Shown here piece after piece: positions 15,941 through 23,734 of a stretch of DNA of 34,700 bases. The stretch's first letter is position 1, and each line of letters starts with the position of its first letter. Origin of the DNA: Thiomargarita sp. (GTDB lineage Bacteria > Pseudomonadota > Gammaproteobacteria > Beggiatoales > Beggiatoaceae). Under the pieces are notes generated by a model, which had not been told where the DNA came from, made no database searches, and saw only the letters and a list, made by a program, of their open reading frames with translations. Location: positions 1 to 34,700 of the forward strand of contig DZAL01000020.1 in NCBI GenBank assembly GCA_022729575.1, in the 5' to 3' direction. The position numbers and the translations under genes were made by a program.

Positions 15941-16924
15941 TTATAAATGATGTTCAAACCAGAGGGTACCTGCTGGAAATTGTACATATTCTAAAGTGTT
16001 AGAGATAACTGATTGGGTCCGGCTATGCTCCTTAGATGGAGATTTAAAGATCCAGTCGTCAAATAATAGCGAAAAATTCAACGAGATGCCATAATACAAG
16101 TTACGATATTTGGGCTGATTCTCGGTGCCATCAGTGGGTTGATAACCCCGGGTGCCATAACCGACATCAAATTCCAAATAACGTATCCAGGGAATCTCTC
16201 GTAGTCCAGGAATGCCACTGGTCTTGGTCGCTAACACGTAAGTTTGACCAGAATAATCGGCTATGGGATCATAGTCGTTTAAACGTTTCGCATCGTCCGA
16301 GGTCCAATATTTTAAACGAATATCAAAGGTTTCATCCAGTTGCGGATAACTGTCAAACAGGACTCCAAGTCCGATTCCGGTCAAATTCATGAGCGCATCT
16401 TCTGGACTGAAACCATATTTTTGCGTAAAACCATCCATGACTTCTACTCCCAACATAATGAGACCAGAAGTTAATCCAGCTAATTTAATCGCTTGTGGTT
16501 GAGTATGTCCGGCCCAGAGAAAACTTTGTGTCATTAGACGAGTGGCGACATAGGTCGAATAGCTATGTCCTAATTTATCGGCACCGCCATTTGGGCTGTC
16601 TGCTTCAAACCAATTTTCATGTCGGACTTGAAACTGGGAGGAGCTTTTATCCCACCAAGAGGTGAAGCCATAAGCGGCTGTGGCTAAAGAGATTCCGCCG
16701 ATGATCCAGCGAGTGCGAGACGGGCTTGGCACCGGTGAGATTTCTGCTGGGTCAGGGTGTACCGTGTTAAGCGTAGCTGGCTCACTATTCAAGGTTAAGC
16801 GCAGTGGTGTGATTGATAGCGTTGAGAGCTTGGAATAGGGGTCAACGGTGTCTGCGATAGTATCGGAAACATTGGATAAGTAAAATGAAATCAGTAATCC
16901 TAACCAAATAACAGAAAAACGCAT
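15941..16924 (-). CDS. DUF2279 family exported protein
   Basis: A 327-residue protein. The N-terminus MRFSVIWLGLLISFYLSN looks like a signal sequence or anchor. After a low-complexity Thr/Ser/Pro stretch comes IIGGISLATAAYGFTSWWD and then DKLGHSYSTYVATRLMTQSF, the hallmark DKxGH segment of DUF2279 (YfiM-like) proteins, followed by GVEVMDGFTQKYGFSPEDALMNLTGIGLG, also typical. The C-terminal third has aromatic, strand-like segments (YRNLYYGISLNFSLLFDDW), suggesting an outer-membrane or periplasmic location. The function of the family is unknown. The ATG at 16924 has AAGGA upstream; the longer frame up to 16975 runs into a palindromic repeat and is not used here. Confidence 0.82.
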   Translation of the reverse strand: MRFSVIWLGLLISFYLSNVSDTIADTVDPYSKLSTLSITPLRLTLNSEPATLNTVHPDPAEISPVPSPSRTRWIIGGISLATAAYGFTSWWDKSSSQFQVRHENWFEADSPNGGADKLGHSYSTYVATRLMTQSFLWAGHTQPQAIKLAGLTSGLIMLGVEVMDGFTQKYGFSPEDALMNLTGIGLGVLFDSYPQLDETFDIRLKYWTSDDAKRLNDYDPIADYSGQTYVLATKTSGIPGLREIPWIRYLEFDVGYGTRGYQPTDGTENQPKYRNLYYGISLNFSLLFDDWIFKSPSKEHSRTQSVISNTLEYVQFPAGTLWFEHHL

Positions 16925-16946
16925 GATTTGTTCCTTGACAACTAAA

Positions 16947-17107
16947 AGATTTGACAAGTTTCGAAAAGTTGTCAAATCTAATTCAAAGATTTGACCACTT
17001 TCGCAAAAGTTGTCAAATCTAATTCAAAGATTTGACCACTTTCGCAAAGTTGTCAAATCGGTCTCGGTTGGTTTTAGATTTGACAACTTTCGAAAAGTGG
17101 TCAAATC
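16947..17107. repeat. Cluster of four TTGACAACTTT palindromes
   Basis: Four imperfect copies of AGATTTGACAACTTTCG and its complement start at 16947, 16987, 17028 and 17076. Spacers are short (about 7-15 bases). The last copy supplies the stop codon of the gene at 17101-17457. The units are palindromic and the spacers tiny, so this is not a CRISPR array. Confidence 0.85.
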
Positions 17108-17457
17108 GATCTCGGTGGTTTTAACTCCTCCCAGCCTTGAAAGGCTCGTCTTAAGTGAGGAATGGTAATCGAGCCGCCGACGATTAAACCAATACTCATG
17201 ACTTCTTCGAACTCCTTATCGGTAAGTCCTTCTTGTGTACAGCGAATCAGATGATAGTTGATGCAATCATCACAGCGTAACACCAACGAGGCGACTAGAC
17301 CTAACATTTCCTTAGTTTTTTGGGGTAAGGCGCCCTCTTTATAGACTTCAACATCCAGATGATAAAACCGCTTCATGGATAAACCCGCATATTTCATCAC
17401 TAAGTCATTGAGTTGGAGTCGCTCTTGCTGGAATGTTTCGAGTTTTTGGTTAGACAT
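17101..17457 (-). CDS. Carboxymuconolactone decarboxylase / AhpD-like protein
   Basis: A 118-residue all-helical protein. The motif SLVLRCDDCINYHLIRCTQEG around residues 70-90 carries the CxxC and the downstream His of AhpD-like proteins, which use the cysteine pair as a redox centre and so may act in peroxide or thiol metabolism. Next come EEVMSIGLIVGGSITIPHLRRAF, as in other short members. The start at 17457 gives a typical length. The TGA stop and the last codons (RSI) lie in a TTGACAACTTT palindrome, so the original C-terminus may have been altered by that repeat. It begins 6 bases after the preceding gene ends (17464), suggesting co-transcription with the receiver-kinase gene. Confidence 0.88.
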   Translation of the reverse strand: MSNQKLETFQQERLQLNDLVMKYAGLSMKRFYHLDVEVYKEGALPQKTKEMLGLVASLVLRCDDCINYHLIRCTQEGLTDKEFEEVMSIGLIVGGSITIPHLRRAFQGWEELKPPRSI

Positions 17458-17463
17458 ATTTTC

Positions 17464-18813
17464 TCAATTTAGATTGGCCAGTTGATTAGCCTGAGTTGGG
17501 ACGGGGAGTTCAACCATAAAAGTAGCTCCTTTGCCAATTTCAGTTTCACACCATACTTTGCCTTCCATGCTTTCTACTAACTTTTTAACAATGAATAATC
17601 CTAATCCGGTCGAATGCTCATTGCCGGTAGGACGTGGGGTCAAGCGGGCAAATTTACCGAATAATTTGGCACGGTCCTTTTCCGCTAACCCAGGGCCTTC
17701 ATCTTGTACTTCGAAACGAATTTGATTGCCATGGTCTGATACCCGAAGATAGACATTTTTGCCCTTGGGCGAGTATTTGATCGAATTGGAAATGAGATTA
17801 TCCAGGACTTGCATGGTGGCACTTTTGTCGGCCCAAACAATAAATTTATCAGTGGTTTCTCGGAAATGCAAGTGAAGATTTTTATTGTGGGCCGCGTTTA
17901 GATGATTCTCCAGTTGCCGTTGGATCAGGTGATTCATATCTAACTCATTGAACGATAAGTTCGTTTTACCAGATTCAATGGCATTGACATCCAACAGATT
18001 TTTAATTAATTCGAACATCCGTTGTGAACTAATTTCGATCATTCTGGCAAAGTCTATCACCTTATCTCTAGCAAAGTCATCAAAGGAGGTTCGAATTAAG
18101 TTTGCTAACGATTGAATAGAAGCTAAGGGATTTTTCAAATCATGGGCGGCAATCCCTAGAAATTCATTTTTATCTTGATTCAGTCTAAGCAATACTTGGT
18201 TTTTTTCTTGTAATTCGATGGTCCTAGCGGCTACTTTTTCTTCCAAATTTTGCCGATAAGATTCTATCGTCATAATGTCCGAATAAGAACGTAAACTGGC
18301 GGTAATTACCGTGAACAATTTTTGGTCGGTCAACTCCGTTTTATTCTTGTAATCATTGATGTCATATTTTAAAATGACTTTTTTTTCTGGTGCATACCCA
18401 GGTTGACCAGTACGTAAGATAATTCGCACAAAATGATTTTGTTCCACTTCTCGAATATATTTGACCAGTTTTAGTCCTGCGTCATTGGTTTCCATCACTA
18501 CATCCAATAGAATTAAGGCGGTATCGGCATGTTGCTGAAATAACATTTTCGCTTCTTCGGCCGAATAAGCACTTAGTAACCACAAGCGCTTGCCTTGATA
18601 AACATAGTCATCTAGGACGAAATGCGTGATTTGATGAATATCTTCTTCATCATCAACAATGAGCACTTTCCATCTTTCGTCGGTGACAGTAGAAATCGTG
18701 GTATCCTCTTGGGCAAATAAATCATCTAAATCATCGTTTAGTTGGTCGTTTTTATTAGGCGCTGGTGGCGGCTCATCTCCATCATAAAATAATTCGTCAC
18801 GGTCTAAATTCAT
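17464..18813 (-). CDS. Receiver-histidine kinase (two-component signalling)
   Basis: A 449-residue cytoplasmic protein without membrane segments. After an acidic N-terminal tail comes a receiver domain (about 48-180) with the acidic pair D54/D55 and the phosphoacceptor D104 in ALILLDVVM; its ILRTGQPGYAPE stretch is typical of receivers in this group. A coiled-coil linker (about 185-215) follows, then HisKA with H224 in IAAHDLKNPLAS, and a HATPase domain with DNLISNSIKYSPKG (N box), DEGPGLAE (G1) and STGLGLFIVKKLVE (G2). The order receiver-kinase suggests a kinase controlled by phosphorylation from another kinase. There is no output domain, and the partner is not in the window. It is followed directly by the AhpD-like gene. 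Confidence 0.93.
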   Translation of the reverse strand: MNLDRDELFYDGDEPPPAPNKNDQLNDDLDDLFAQEDTTISTVTDERWKVLIVDDEEDIHQITHFVLDDYVYQGKRLWLLSAYSAEEAKMLFQQHADTALILLDVVMETNDAGLKLVKYIREVEQNHFVRIILRTGQPGYAPEKKVILKYDINDYKNKTELTDQKLFTVITASLRSYSDIMTIESYRQNLEEKVAARTIELQEKNQVLLRLNQDKNEFLGIAAHDLKNPLASIQSLANLIRTSFDDFARDKVIDFARMIEISSQRMFELIKNLLDVNAIESGKTNLSFNELDMNHLIQRQLENHLNAAHNKNLHLHFRETTDKFIVWADKSATMQVLDNLISNSIKYSPKGKNVYLRVSDHGNQIRFEVQDEGPGLAEKDRAKLFGKFARLTPRPTGNEHSTGLGLFIVKKLVESMEGKVWCETEIGKGATFMVELPVPTQANQLANLN

Positions 18814-18837
18814 AGTTAATATTTCTCTTCTCTGGTA

Positions 18838-18869
18838 AGATTTGACAATTTTCGAAAATGGTCAAATCT
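18838..18869. repeat. TTGACAACTTT palindrome between glnD and the kinase gene
   Basis: AGATTTGACAATTTTCG with the imperfect complement AAAATGGTCAAATCT. It occupies most of the 71-base gap between the glnD stop and the receiver-kinase start, and may attenuate or end read-through from glnD. Confidence 0.75.
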
Positions 18870-18884
18870 AACATTACCCAATGG

Positions 18885-21599
18885 TTAATTTTTACAGCGG
18901 CTCGCTACCCCGGTATCAGTCGGATGTTGCAGGTCGCCATCCAATAATTTCGACAATTGTTCACAAACGCAGTCGATTTGGTCCGAGGAGTAAAGTGCTT
19001 GATTGTTATAATCGGTGATAAAAAAGATGTCCTCTACTCGTGAGCCAAAGGTAGCAATTTTAGCTTTTTTCAAGCGTATTTGACATGTAACAAAGGCTTG
19101 AGCAATATAGGATAACACGCCTGGGCGGTCGGTAGTGATGACTTCTAAAAGTGTATGATTGTTAATGTTATCGTGTTTAAAATTAATTCGCGTCGGTACC
19201 GGAAAGTGCTTAACTTGTCTGGGTATGTGGCGGTGAATCGGACCAAATGGAGCACTACTTTTGGGAATTAATGCTTGTCGAAGACTGGCTAAAATCGTTT
19301 CTACTCGCTCATGAGTGGCAATAGCACTGCCATCGCTTTCTAAAATGGTATAGCCACTGATGGTGTATTCACGTTGCGTCAGTACGATATAGGCATTGAC
19401 AATGGTGACACTTTGTTGTTCGAGACAATAGGTGGTGTCGGCAAATAAATAGTCACGGTCTCGACAATAAATCATACATTCAGTAATTCCTTGAGTATTA
19501 TGTCTTTCTAACACTAACGGCACATCTGGGGTTTGATGGCTAAGAATCGCCCGGGTTTCACTGGCTAGATGTTGTGAGGAAGAGCATAAAAAATAATCTT
19601 CGCCCAGGTCTTGCCATAATGCGGTAATTTCCGTTGCTTCCTCGACACTGGGATTTAGTAATTGTAAGGCTGCCGTTTGAAGTTCTTGAATTTTATCATG
19701 TTTTTGCAAAAAAGTAGTATTATTGAATCCCCGTTGTAGCATGTCATAAGTTTTGTGATATAAGTCAGCTAGGAGCACGGCTTTCCAAGCATTCCATAAT
19801 TTTGGACTGGTGGCTCGAATATCGGCAATGGTGAGCAGGTATAGATAGTCTAACCGCACCGTATCTCCAACTTGTTGGGCAAACGCTTTAATCACGATTG
19901 GATCCGAAATGTCTTGTCGTTGCGCGGTCATCGACATGATCAGATGATAACGTACTAACCAGGCGACTAAGCGTGAATCGTTATCGCTTAAGCCGTGGGC
20001 CTGACAGAAATTCAAGGCTTCGATCTCTCCCAATTGAGAATGATCACCGCCACTTCCTTTCGCAATGTCATGAAATAAACCTGCTAAATACAATAACTCC
20101 GGTTTCGGAATCTGTGCCATAATTTTGGAGTAGGCGGGAAACTCTTGGTGAAATTCCGGCATACTAAATCGTCGCAAATTACTGACGACAAACACACTAT
20201 GTTGATCCACGGTATAAACATGAAACAGGTCATATTGCATTTGTCCAACGATTTTACCAAAAGATGGAATATAGGCGGCTAAAACGCCGTAACTATTCAT
20301 TCGGCGAAGCGCATGAGTCAATCCTTGAGGTTGCCGAAAAATTTCAAAAAATAAACTTCGCGCCCGTAAATCTTTAAGAAAAGCACTGTCAATTAGATAT
20401 TTATATTGATGAATTAAGCGAATAGTCGAGGCTCGAATGCCTTTGATCTCAGGATGTTGCTGCATTAACAAAAAAGTTTCGAGCAAGGCAAACGGGTAGT
20501 GCATAAACACTTTATCATTGACTACTTCAATAAAATCATTTCGAACCTGAAAACGTTTATTCAAGGGATAAATCGTGATAGTCGTATGAGCATATAAAAT
20601 GGCTTCTTGAAATAATTGTAATAAGGTATGATTCAAGCTCCCCACTTCCATGGCGGTGCGATAGTATTTTCGCATGAATTTTTCCACGCCTAACCGCTTG
20701 TCATCATCATGATAGTCAAATTCTTTGGCGATCGCCCGTTGATAGTCAAACAATAAACGGTCTTCGCGGCGGCCGGTGATGCTATGCAAACGCCAACGTA
20801 CTTGCCAGATAAACTCTTGCGCTTCCATCAAAGTTTTATATTCACTTTCACTTAAAAAGCCGTGTTGGACTAAATCATGTAAAGTCGAGGCCCCAAAATG
20901 ACGTTTTGCTACCCAGCCAACGACATGGATGTCACGTAATCCACCGGGACCTTCTTTTAAATTTGGTTCCAAATTATAGGCGGTGTCATGATATTTATGA
21001 TGACGTTGCTGTTGCTCTTCCAGTTTGGCGGCAAAAAAATCTTGGTTGGGCCAAATTCGTTCTGGTCCCACCACAATTTGCATGTTTCTAAATAGGTGGT
21101 TAGGTCCCACTAATAAACGCGCTTCCATCAAATTAGTGGCCACGGTAATATCATTGGCGGCTTCGGTTTCACACTCCTCTAAAGTACGAACACTATGACC
21201 TACTTCTAAGCGAATATCCCATAAAAACGTGATAAACCTTTCGATACATTCGGTGGTTATGGTATTCGCAGGGGATTCTAGTAGAATCAATAGGTCGACA
21301 TCGGAGCCGGGATGCAATTCGCCGCGTCCATATCCACCTACAGCTACTAATGCCAATGGTTCAGATTTGGGAAAAATACAGACGTGTTTAACGATTAGGC
21401 GCAAAATTTGGTCAACTAGCCAGGCGCGTTGGGTGACTCCTTCAGTGGCATTGACGGTCGTGTAAAAGCGTGCTTTAAGTATCTCGTTACTTTGCTTTAA
21501 CACTTCACGAAAAATTTTTACTACGGATTTACCGTCTCGTAAGTCGCTTTCAATTTGTTGAAGGTTAAACAATTGAATATCTGTATAATTTGGGTACAT
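18885..21599 (-). CDS. glnD: [Protein-PII] uridylyltransferase / uridylyl-removing enzyme
   Basis: A 904-residue bifunctional sensor of glutamine that adds UMP to, or removes it from, PII proteins and so sets nitrogen regulation. The N-terminal nucleotidyltransferase motif VGGYGRGELHPGSDVDLLILL is at about residues 87-107. The family segment NLKEGPGGLRDIH is near 213-225. The HD hydrolase domain is central, with FHDIAKGSGGDHSQLG around 509-523 preceded by VYTVDQHS. Two ACT domains follow (about 690-780 and 810-885; TDRPGVLSYIAQAF marks the second). Length and all motifs are normal. There is no strong ribosome binding site before the ATG at 21599. An AT-rich gene-free stretch lies upstream. 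Confidence 0.97.
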   Translation of the reverse strand: MYPNYTDIQLFNLQQIESDLRDGKSVVKIFREVLKQSNEILKARFYTTVNATEGVTQRAWLVDQILRLIVKHVCIFPKSEPLALVAVGGYGRGELHPGSDVDLLILLESPANTITTECIERFITFLWDIRLEVGHSVRTLEECETEAANDITVATNLMEARLLVGPNHLFRNMQIVVGPERIWPNQDFFAAKLEEQQQRHHKYHDTAYNLEPNLKEGPGGLRDIHVVGWVAKRHFGASTLHDLVQHGFLSESEYKTLMEAQEFIWQVRWRLHSITGRREDRLLFDYQRAIAKEFDYHDDDKRLGVEKFMRKYYRTAMEVGSLNHTLLQLFQEAILYAHTTITIYPLNKRFQVRNDFIEVVNDKVFMHYPFALLETFLLMQQHPEIKGIRASTIRLIHQYKYLIDSAFLKDLRARSLFFEIFRQPQGLTHALRRMNSYGVLAAYIPSFGKIVGQMQYDLFHVYTVDQHSVFVVSNLRRFSMPEFHQEFPAYSKIMAQIPKPELLYLAGLFHDIAKGSGGDHSQLGEIEALNFCQAHGLSDNDSRLVAWLVRYHLIMSMTAQRQDISDPIVIKAFAQQVGDTVRLDYLYLLTIADIRATSPKLWNAWKAVLLADLYHKTYDMLQRGFNNTTFLQKHDKIQELQTAALQLLNPSVEEATEITALWQDLGEDYFLCSSSQHLASETRAILSHQTPDVPLVLERHNTQGITECMIYCRDRDYLFADTTYCLEQQSVTIVNAYIVLTQREYTISGYTILESDGSAIATHERVETILASLRQALIPKSSAPFGPIHRHIPRQVKHFPVPTRINFKHDNINNHTLLEVITTDRPGVLSYIAQAFVTCQIRLKKAKIATFGSRVEDIFFITDYNNQALYSSDQIDCVCEQLSKLLDGDLQHPTDTGVASRCKN

Positions 21600-22142
21600 G
21601 CGATTCTTTGATAATTTATGATGAATAAATTTAAGCGAATAGTCAGCATTTCTGCATTAGAGTATAAAAAACCATCATTGAAGTAATTGATAGCTTAATT
21701 TTCCATCAGGAGGATTTGTTAACTTTATAATTGTTCAATATGTTCAATATGTTTAGTATTTGTTCGAAATAAATAATAACCTAATCTAGGTATTCAATCA
21801 CTCACTTATTTAGTTTTAAGTAAAGTGTAGTAAAATAATTTTCAACTGTTTATGATTAATTGTCAATTAGTAAAGTAAATTCTAATTTAGATCAAATTAT
21901 TTGAATCAAAATAGTTGAGTTAGAATGTATAAAATTTAAGGAGTTAGCAGAATAGCGTCGTTTTCTATTCGGTTAATTCTAAAAATTTCCAGAGAGGACG
22001 GTGGACAGGACCGTCACGGCCATTAAGTTAAGGAATATCCAGCTAAAGTAGGGTGGATTAAGCAAAGCGTATCCACCCTACCTTAACTTAATAGCTTTGG
22101 GACGACCGTACCATAGTAAATCACTTATTTAGGAGTTTTTTT
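21600..22142. other. Divergent intergenic region between glnD and an exported protein gene
   Basis: An AT-rich region that must hold promoters in both directions. I see direct 9-base copies TGTTCAATA at about 21731-21750 with a degenerate third, which could be an operator, and the hairpin element at 22019-22094. I cannot assign a sure promoter. AGGAG stands 9 bases before the ATG at 22143. Confidence 0.4.
22019..22094. mobile_element. Short element with TGCCATTAAG-type ends and a GTAGGGTGG hairpin
   Basis: The ends GCCATTAAGTTAAGG and CCTTAACTTAATAGC match the TGCCATTAAG family, but the inside is different: GTAGGGTGGAT and ATCCACCCTAC around TAAGCAAAGCGT. That inner hairpin resembles GTAGGGTGGGTTA-type repeats widespread in gammaproteobacteria and cyanobacteria (recalled, not checked). 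Confidence 0.6.
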
Positions 22143-22649
22143 ATGATAACAAGTAAAATGATGTGGTTGATGATTAGCCTGATGGGAGGTGCAACCCTAG
22201 CTTTAGCCGAAGATGCTCAACCAGTAATAGTACAATCGGGGCAAACGCTTCAAGAAGCAGTGACTATACCACCTTTAGAGTCACCGCGGTTAGAAATTGA
22301 GGAGACTAAGATTTTTTCCGGGAAGTTGATAGCGGTAGATTGGCAAAAAAGTGGGGAAAGTTATTGTCAAGGAGGAGGTAAATATTACGTATTACAGGTC
22401 AATAACCAGCGTTACACGTTAGAATCGTTACGCGATCCCATTTATGAGCAAGACCAAACGGCGTTTGAGGTGATTCAGCAACGGTTGGAGAAATGGGTGG
22501 GGCGTATTGTAAGCATTAAAGGTCAAGCCGTGGTACGTTATATTAGTCAAGCCGAGCATTGTCCCAATCCAGCAATGCAATGTATAACGGGTGACATAAC
22601 GTGCCGGTGGATTCGAGTGTTAAAGATAATGAAAAAACCTCAAACCTGA
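22143..22649 (+). CDS. Small exported cysteine-containing protein, unknown
   Basis: A 168-residue protein. I do not recognise a named family. A signal peptide is clear: MITSKMMWLMISLMGGATLALA, with cleavage likely after ALA-E. The mature part has a central segment ETKIFSGKLIAVDWQ ... KYYVLQVNNQRYTLE and later WVGRIVSIKGQAVVRYIS, a pattern of short strands like an OB-fold. Four cysteines (one in ESYCQGG, three in EHCPNPAMQCITGDITC) could form two disulfides in the periplasm. AGGAG lies 9 bases before the ATG. It is a lone gene, divergent from glnD, and is followed by two TTGACAACTTT palindromes. Confidence 0.75.
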   Translation: MITSKMMWLMISLMGGATLALAEDAQPVIVQSGQTLQEAVTIPPLESPRLEIEETKIFSGKLIAVDWQKSGESYCQGGGKYYVLQVNNQRYTLESLRDPIYEQDQTAFEVIQQRLEKWVGRIVSIKGQAVVRYISQAEHCPNPAMQCITGDITCRWIRVLKIMKKPQT

Positions 22650-22652
22650 ATA

Positions 22653-22729
22653 AGATTTGACAACTTTTCGAAAGTTGTCAAATCTAAACCCAAACCAGAT
22701 TTGACAACTTTTTGAAAGTTGTCAAATCT
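22653..22729. repeat. Two TTGACAACTTT palindromes after an exported protein gene
   Basis: Copies at 22653-22685 (AGATTTGACAACTTTTCG with its complement) and 22697-22729. They begin 3 bases after the stop codon of the gene at 22143-22649. They may stabilise or end that transcript, although no T-run follows. The rest of the gap up to 22954 is AT-rich with nothing recognisable. Confidence 0.8.
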
Positions 22730-22954
22730 AAAACGGGAAAGAATGACGGAAACAAACGAATTAATCAAAGTGGCCACTATTTTTGCAAAATGCAAAATTA
22801 TTCTTTAATTGCTTTGCGATTTGCTAGTTAGCATTCAATCGTAATTTAATATTTTATTTAAATACAAATAGTTAACTAAAACATCAAAGTGGTCTAATTT
22901 ATGCTTAATGTTGAGAAAACGTCATTTAAAATTTATTTTCTAGGAGAAACGACT

Positions 22955-23734
22955 ATGATTAATATTTTCGGTGTGATTAGCCCAAACAACGTGGTATCTG
23001 CCTTGTTTCATGGTTTGCAACAATTGGAAGCGGATGGTTATGCTTCTGTCGGTATAACTACTTTAAACGGTGGACAAATTCAGCAACAACACACTTATGA
23101 AAATCCGCAAAATTGGCCAAATTTATTATGTGAGCAGCCGAAATTAGCCAGTTTTGGTATCGCTTATACGGTCTGGGAAAAGTTAGGCCAAGTAGCGCCG
23201 GTGGGTTATTTTAGTCGTTCGAGTGAGAATATCGCTTTAGTATATGATGGAGTCATCGAAAATTATCAAGATTTACGGCAAGAATTAGTTAATCAAGGTT
23301 GCCAGTTTGAGACTCTAACGCATAGCGAGTTAGTGATAAAGTTGTTAATTTTTTACTTTAACTTAGGATTGTCGATGGAAGAAATTAGCTTGTTAATGAC
23401 TGCTCGATTAAGAGGACGTTTTGCCGCTATCGCTTTAATCGGTGAGCAGGAAGATAAACTATTGGCGATTAGTCAAGGACGGCCTTTGGCATTAGGAATG
23501 GGGGAAGAAAATAGTTTATTTATAACCTCTAATGCCAATACGCTAGGCTTGTTGTCACGTCGAGTAATTCAAGTAACAGGAGGTCGACAACCCAATCACT
23601 TGGTGTTAGATTTGAATAAATATCATGCTTTGCTGGCAAAAACTAAAGCCCGCAAATCGTCGTTACGTTTGTCGCCGGTTACTTTGTCTTTAAACACCGC
23701 CAATAACGCTTCCAATTTAGTTAGCGCGTATTAA
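22955..23734 (+). CDS. GlmS-type amidotransferase domain without the catalytic cysteine
   Basis: A 259-residue protein aligning by eye with the N-terminal glutaminase (Ntn, class II amidotransferase) half of GlmS. Matches are MINIFGVI against MCGIVG, LQQLEADGYASVGI against LRRLEYRGYDSAGL, FGIAYTVWEKLG against GIAHTRWATHG, YDGVIENYQDLRQEL against HNGIIENHEPLREEL, and RLRGRFAAIAL against QLRGAYGTVIM. The nucleophile Cys2 is replaced by Ile, and the Arg of the TRW motif and the His before Asn-Gly are also lost, so glutamine hydrolysis is not expected. The isomerase half is absent. The ATG at 22955 has AGGAGA upstream; the frame continues to 22901 but without a site. It overlaps the convergent sigma-54 activator by 18 bases. 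It may be a binding or regulatory pseudoenzyme. Confidence 0.8.
   Translation: MINIFGVISPNNVVSALFHGLQQLEADGYASVGITTLNGGQIQQQHTYENPQNWPNLLCEQPKLASFGIAYTVWEKLGQVAPVGYFSRSSENIALVYDGVIENYQDLRQELVNQGCQFETLTHSELVIKLLIFYFNLGLSMEEISLLMTARLRGRFAAIALIGEQEDKLLAISQGRPLALGMGEENSLFITSNANTLGLLSRRVIQVTGGRQPNHLVLDLNKYHALLAKTKARKSSLRLSPVTLSLNTANNASNLVSAY

Noticed and set aside
16925..16975. N-terminal extension of the DUF2279 protein
   Set aside because: It reads into a TTGACAACTTT palindrome; the ATG at 16924 has AAGGA upstream and begins the signal sequence.
16947..17107. Four regularly spaced repeats resembling a CRISPR array
   Set aside because: The units are palindromic, differ from one another, and the spacers are only about 7-15 bases. 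The same unit occurs singly elsewhere. No cas genes are present.
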